Shown here one piece after another: positions 60,717-64,000 of a DNA stretch of 64,000 nucleotides (within the stretch, counting starts at the first letter, position 1; each line of letters begins with the position of its first letter). The DNA lies in assembly GCA_905147135.1 (NCBI GenBank), contig LR990059.1:14283001-14347000 (forward strand). Direction: 5' to 3'. Below the pieces are notes generated by a model. That model was not told where the DNA came from, did no database searches, and was given only the letters and a program-made list of their open reading frames with translations. The position numbers and the translations under genes are program-made. This stretch comes from Blastobasis lacticolella. Taxonomy: Eukaryota; Arthropoda; Insecta; Lepidoptera; Blastobasidae.

Positions 60717-61979
60717 ATGGAGGCTAACGCGGATTTAATTTTTAAGGCCTTACGCCCAGTGCCAGACTTCGATGGCAATCCAAATGTACTGACCCGTTTC
60801 ATCAAAATCTGCGACGGAATTGTTACGAGATATCTCAGCGCAGAGCCGGGTTCAGAATTGAATAATTTATCTTTAATTAATGGTATTTTAAATAAGATTA
60901 CCGGCCCAGCCGCTACTATAATCAATTCGAATGGCATTCCCGATAGTTGGCAAGGCATCCGCGATGCTTTGATTAATAACTTCGCGGATCAGAGGGATGA
61001 AACCACTCTGTATAATGACCTCTCTTTGGCCTCTCAAGGTTCAAAAACACCACAGCAATTTTATGATCATTGTCAGACCCTGTTCTGCACAATTATGACG
61101 TACATATCTTTGCACGAAGATATTCCCACCACCATTGAGGCAAAACGGGTACTGTACAAGAAGTTGGCTATGCAGGCTTTTGTACGAGGACTCCAAGAGC
61201 CTCTTGGGTCTCGCATTCGCTGCATGAGACCTGGTAGTATAGAGGATGCACTGAAATTTGTACAGGAGGAGCTGAACATTATGTACCTTCAGCGACGCAA
61301 TAACGATATTCTCCCCAGGCACCATCAAGGCCCTAAAGCACCAATAGTGATGCCTCCACTGCGTCCCATGCACGCACAAACCCCCTTGCCTCCATGGCAA
61401 CAGCCGTCACCTCGACAGCCTTTGCCATCTGTAGCCCAGCCCTTCCGGTTTTCATACCCACAGCAGCAGCCCAGACAGATTTCCAATACCCAACGTATAT
61501 TTGGTGCTCCACCTCCTAACTATAACCCTAGGAGTAATATGTTCAGGCTTCAGCCCCGTCCACAACAACATCAGAATTTCACTCCACGACCAATGAGTGG
61601 TGTCCAACAATTCACGCCCAGAGCGTTACCCCCTACCGGTAATTCCGGCCATGATTGGAGCAAGCATGGAAATCCACCTCCAAATAACTATTTTAAGAGT
61701 CGTGAGATGAACGTAAACGAGTGCACTAGTACGGCTGACTATTACTTACAATACCCCGACTATAGTTACGATTATGACTCTTATTATCCTGACCAAATGT
61801 ACGCAAGCTACGATCCTTATGACTATGGTTGTGCGTACTATGACGACCAAGCCCAACCAGACGGTTACGTTGACGAATCGGATGCAGTTTGTGCTGCTAT
61901 TGACTCCGATCAGCCTCAGGCTACCACCAGCCAAGAAGGAAATTTTCGGAAGGTTTCAATGTCAAACAAGCCAAAATAG
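60717..61979 (+). CDS. gag: gag-like structural protein of the LTR element, 420 aa
   Basis: Intact 420-codon frame. Residues 1-200 resemble errantivirus Gag (capsid-like, with FDGNPNVLTRFI, GIRDALINNFADQRDE and AMQAFVRGLQEPLG). Residues 210-320 are Pro/Gln-rich and 345-390 are Tyr/Asp-rich (YSYDYDSYYPDQMYASYDPY). There is no CCHC zinc knuckle, as in Drosophila errantiviruses. The frame stays open upstream to 60591 without an ATG, so MEANAD is the first usable start. The stop lies 31 nt after a slippery heptamer that could move ribosomes into pol. Confidence 0.85.
   Translation: MEANADLIFKALRPVPDFDGNPNVLTRFIKICDGIVTRYLSAEPGSELNNLSLINGILNKITGPAATIINSNGIPDSWQGIRDALINNFADQRDETTLYNDLSLASQGSKTPQQFYDHCQTLFCTIMTYISLHEDIPTTIEAKRVLYKKLAMQAFVRGLQEPLGSRIRCMRPGSIEDALKFVQEELNIMYLQRRNNDILPRHHQGPKAPIVMPPLRPMHAQTPLPPWQQPSPRQPLPSVAQPFRFSYPQQQPRQISNTQRIFGAPPPNYNPRSNMFRLQPRPQQHQNFTPRPMSGVQQFTPRALPPTGNSGHDWSKHGNPPPNNYFKSREMNVNECTSTADYYLQYPDYSYDYDSYYPDQMYASYDPYDYGCAYYDDQAQPDGYVDESDAVCAAIDSDQPQATTSQEGNFRKVSMSNKPK
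61940..61946 (+). promoter_or_regulatory. Candidate -1 ribosomal frameshift site (AAATTTT)
   Basis: The heptamer is in the right phase for X XXY YYZ in the gag frame (GGA AAT TTT). The frame entered by a -1 slip is the one that encodes the protease downstream, and the gag stop follows at 61977-61979. A downstream stimulatory structure was not assessed. Confidence 0.6.
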
Positions 61980-62761
61980 AAGTAAATCTGCAGACTCAAA
62001 GGCAGTTACCTTATATTCAAACTGCCAATCCACCCCTAAGGTTCCACATTGACACAGGCGCAAATCAATCTTTCATAAGTCCAGAAGCGGTAAGGACTTA
62101 CTTTTCAAATATTCAATTAAACTATGACCCTTTTGAAGTTACCAACGTCCACGCCACCAGCAGGAATAATTACTCTATCACACTCCCTACCTTTACAGAA
62201 TTTAATGACAGTGACTCTATGAAACTATTCATCTACAAATTTCATGATCACTTCGATGGTCTCATTGGACTTGACCTATTAACAAAATGGGAAGCAAAAA
62301 TTGACTTAAAAGACCAGACGCTGACCACACAGAACGCCGTGAATCAGATTAGGATGTACAACTCCCGCAACGTAAACCTGTATGAGGATATTGTCCCAGC
62401 TCATAGCTCAAAATTATTAAAACTCCCAATTAATACCTCTGATGGTGAGGTGTACGTGCCCGAACAGGTTCTATGTAATTGTATTATCCAAGAGTGTATT
62501 ACCAATGTAATTAAAGGCAGAGGTGTAGTAGAAGTGAAAAACCCCGGTAACAACGACACAATATTCTCGTTAGATCGTCCCACTTACGCCGAGATGTTCA
62601 ATGTAGAGTCATTCTCTCACACTCACGACGATAGCCGTGCGAAGGACGTAATCTCTCGACTACGTACTGACCACCTTAATGAAGAGGAAAAAGCCAACCT
62701 GATAAACTTATGTAAAAACTACTCGGACGTATTTTATCTTGAAGGCGAAAACCTTTACTAA
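61946..62761 (+). pseudogene. pol: pol part 1: aspartic protease and linker, ends at a frame break
   Basis: Read in the -1 frame relative to gag. The protease active site HIDTGANQSF is at about 62045-62074 and the DGLIGLDLL segment at about 62250-62280, both typical of Ty3 proteases. The frame continues through a linker (LKLPINTSDGEVYVPEQVL) and stops at 62759-62761. The RT continues in another frame from about 62751, so this copy carries a small indel here. Described as found; no correction attempted. Confidence 0.75.
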
Positions 62762-64000
62762 CAAAATTAAACACCGGATCAGAACGACTGATGAAATCCC
62801 TGTATACACTAAAAGTTACCGGTACCCGTTTGTGCATCGGCAAGAGGTTACCGATCAGATAGGTAAGATGTTAAGCCAAGGCATTATAAGACCTTCAGAA
62901 TCGGCATGGAGTTCACCAATTTGGGTTGTTCCCAAGAAAGCAGACGCCTCTGGCAAGCAGAAGTGGCGCCTAGTGGTGGACTTCCGTAAACTCAATTTAA
63001 AAACCATAGACGATAAGTATCCGATTCCTAATATAGCAGACGTTTTGGACAAACTGGGCAAGTGTCAATATTTTACAACGCTTGACCTTGCTAGTGGGTT
63101 CTATCAGGTAGAGATGGACCCTGAGGATGTGCCTAAGACAGCATTCAACGTGGAGCATGGCCATTTCGAATTTCTCCGGATGCCCATGGGCCTCAAAAAC
63201 TCGCCTTCCACGTTTCAACGTGTGATGGATAACATCCTACGAGGCCTACAGAACCAGATCTGTCTAGTGTACCTGGACGACATCATCGTCTTTAGTACCT
63301 CCCTTCAGGAGCACATTGTTAACCTCCAAAAAGTCCTTGACAGATTGCGCGAGTCCAACTTTAAAATTCAAATGGACAAGTCCGAATTCTTAAAGTTGGA
63401 AACGGCCTATCTTGGCCACATAATCAGCCGTGAAGGAGTAAAACCGAATCCTGACAAAATTTCGGCTATTGAAAAATACCCTATACCTAAAACAGTCAAG
63501 GAAATAAAGCAATTCCTAGGATTGATAGGGTATTATCGCAAATTCATCCCAGATTTCGCGCGGTTAACCAAGCCGATTACCCAATGCCTTAAGAAGGGTA
63601 GGAAAATTGTCCTGGACAGCCATTATGTTAATTGTTTCGAGCAATGCAAGAAACTCTTAACAAATGATCCCATTCTGCAGTACCCTGATTTCACGAGGGA
63701 ATTCAATCTGACCACAGACGCCTCCAATTACGCCATTGGTGCCGTTCTCTCCCAAGGCCCAGTAGGCTCCGACAAGCCCGTGTCGTACGCGTCACGTACC
63801 CTAAACGATAGCGAGCTTAATTATAGCACCATAGAGAAGGAGCTACTCGCAATCGTTTGGGCCACGAAATACTTCCGGCCGTATCTGTTCGGACGAAAGT
63901 TCAAGATACTTACCGATCACAAGCCCTTGCAATGGGTAATGAGCCTCAAAGAACCCAATTCCCGCCTTACCAGGTGGCGTCTCAAACTTAGCGAATACGA
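62751..64000 (+). pseudogene. pol: pol part 2: reverse transcriptase and start of RNase H (cut by window end)
   Basis: Open to the window end. RT motifs in order: [43 protein letters not shown], catalytic YLDD at 63270-63281, [22 protein letters not shown]. RNase H begins with the NLTTDASN motif (first Asp near 63717), then [10 protein letters not shown] and ILTDHKPL. This is Ty3-type RT. It is out of frame with the protease segment. Confidence 0.85.

Larger units (their letters stand above)
60077..64000 (+). mobile_element. Ty3/errantivirus-like LTR retrotransposon, 5' portion (cut by window end)
   Basis: Order seen: 5' LTR, tRNA-Ser type primer site, leader, gag, protease, reverse transcriptase, RNase H start. 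The order, the primer choice and a gag without CCHC knuckles fit the 17.6/297/TED group of insect errantiviruses. An env gene, if present, would be beyond the window. The element has inserted in or beside the tail of a tRNA-SINE (59836-60075). A frame break in pol near 62751 suggests this copy is not autonomous. Confidence 0.85.

Noticed and set aside
1..64000. CRISPR arrays, bacterial operons, riboswitches
   Set aside because: None seen; the gene structure is eukaryotic with spliceosomal introns.

Overview
This window looks like nuclear DNA from a moth or butterfly (Lepidoptera). The evidence is a tandem cluster of digestive-type M14 carboxypeptidase genes split by short introns, many tRNA-headed SINEs, 5'-truncated RTE and jockey/CR1-like LINE tails, Helitrons ending in CTAG, a 17.6/TED-type errantivirus-like Ty3 element, and short TTAGG-type repeats. 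Species was not determined, and all homology statements come from recognising motifs by eye.

Layout. Positions 1 to about 25 kb are gene-poor and packed with repeat fragments: SINEs, LINE tails, terminal-inverted-repeat elements, a 200-bp GC-rich foldback element at 7745-7944 and a Helitron at 13022-13264. One orphan candidate terminal exon lies at 17186-17376 (minus). From 25.9 to 54.6 kb lie four complete, same-strand (minus) zinc carboxypeptidase genes, here called CP1 (25964-30579), CP2 (30859-36424), CP3 (38188-43538) and CP4 (46075-54602). Their introns and spacers hold most of the mobile DNA in that interval. From 55 to 60 kb there are more repeats, including an 870-bp inverted-repeat element and a G-rich tract. 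From about 60.1 kb to the window end is the 5' part of an LTR retrotransposon: LTR, tRNA-Ser type primer site, gag, protease, reverse transcriptase and the start of RNase H, with a break in pol.

The carboxypeptidases. For each gene the spliced exon lengths sum to a multiple of three (464, 456, 479 and 465 residues), every junction has GT/AG, and all keep the HxxE...H zinc triad, the catalytic Arg/Asn-Arg/Tyr residues and the catalytic Glu. Each has a signal peptide, a propeptide ending at an Arg, and a CPA-like hydrophobic residue (Phe or Ile) at the position that sets specificity. All run about 20-35 residues past the normal C terminus. In CP1, CP2 and CP4 the extension ends as a hydrophobic, GPI-signal-like tail; CP3's is weaker and charged. 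CP1/CP2 have six exons; CP3/CP4 have seven, with one extra intron in the same place, so the array arose from at least two rounds of duplication. A family of membrane-tethered M14A exopeptidases is the most interesting biological proposal here. It is an inference from sequence.
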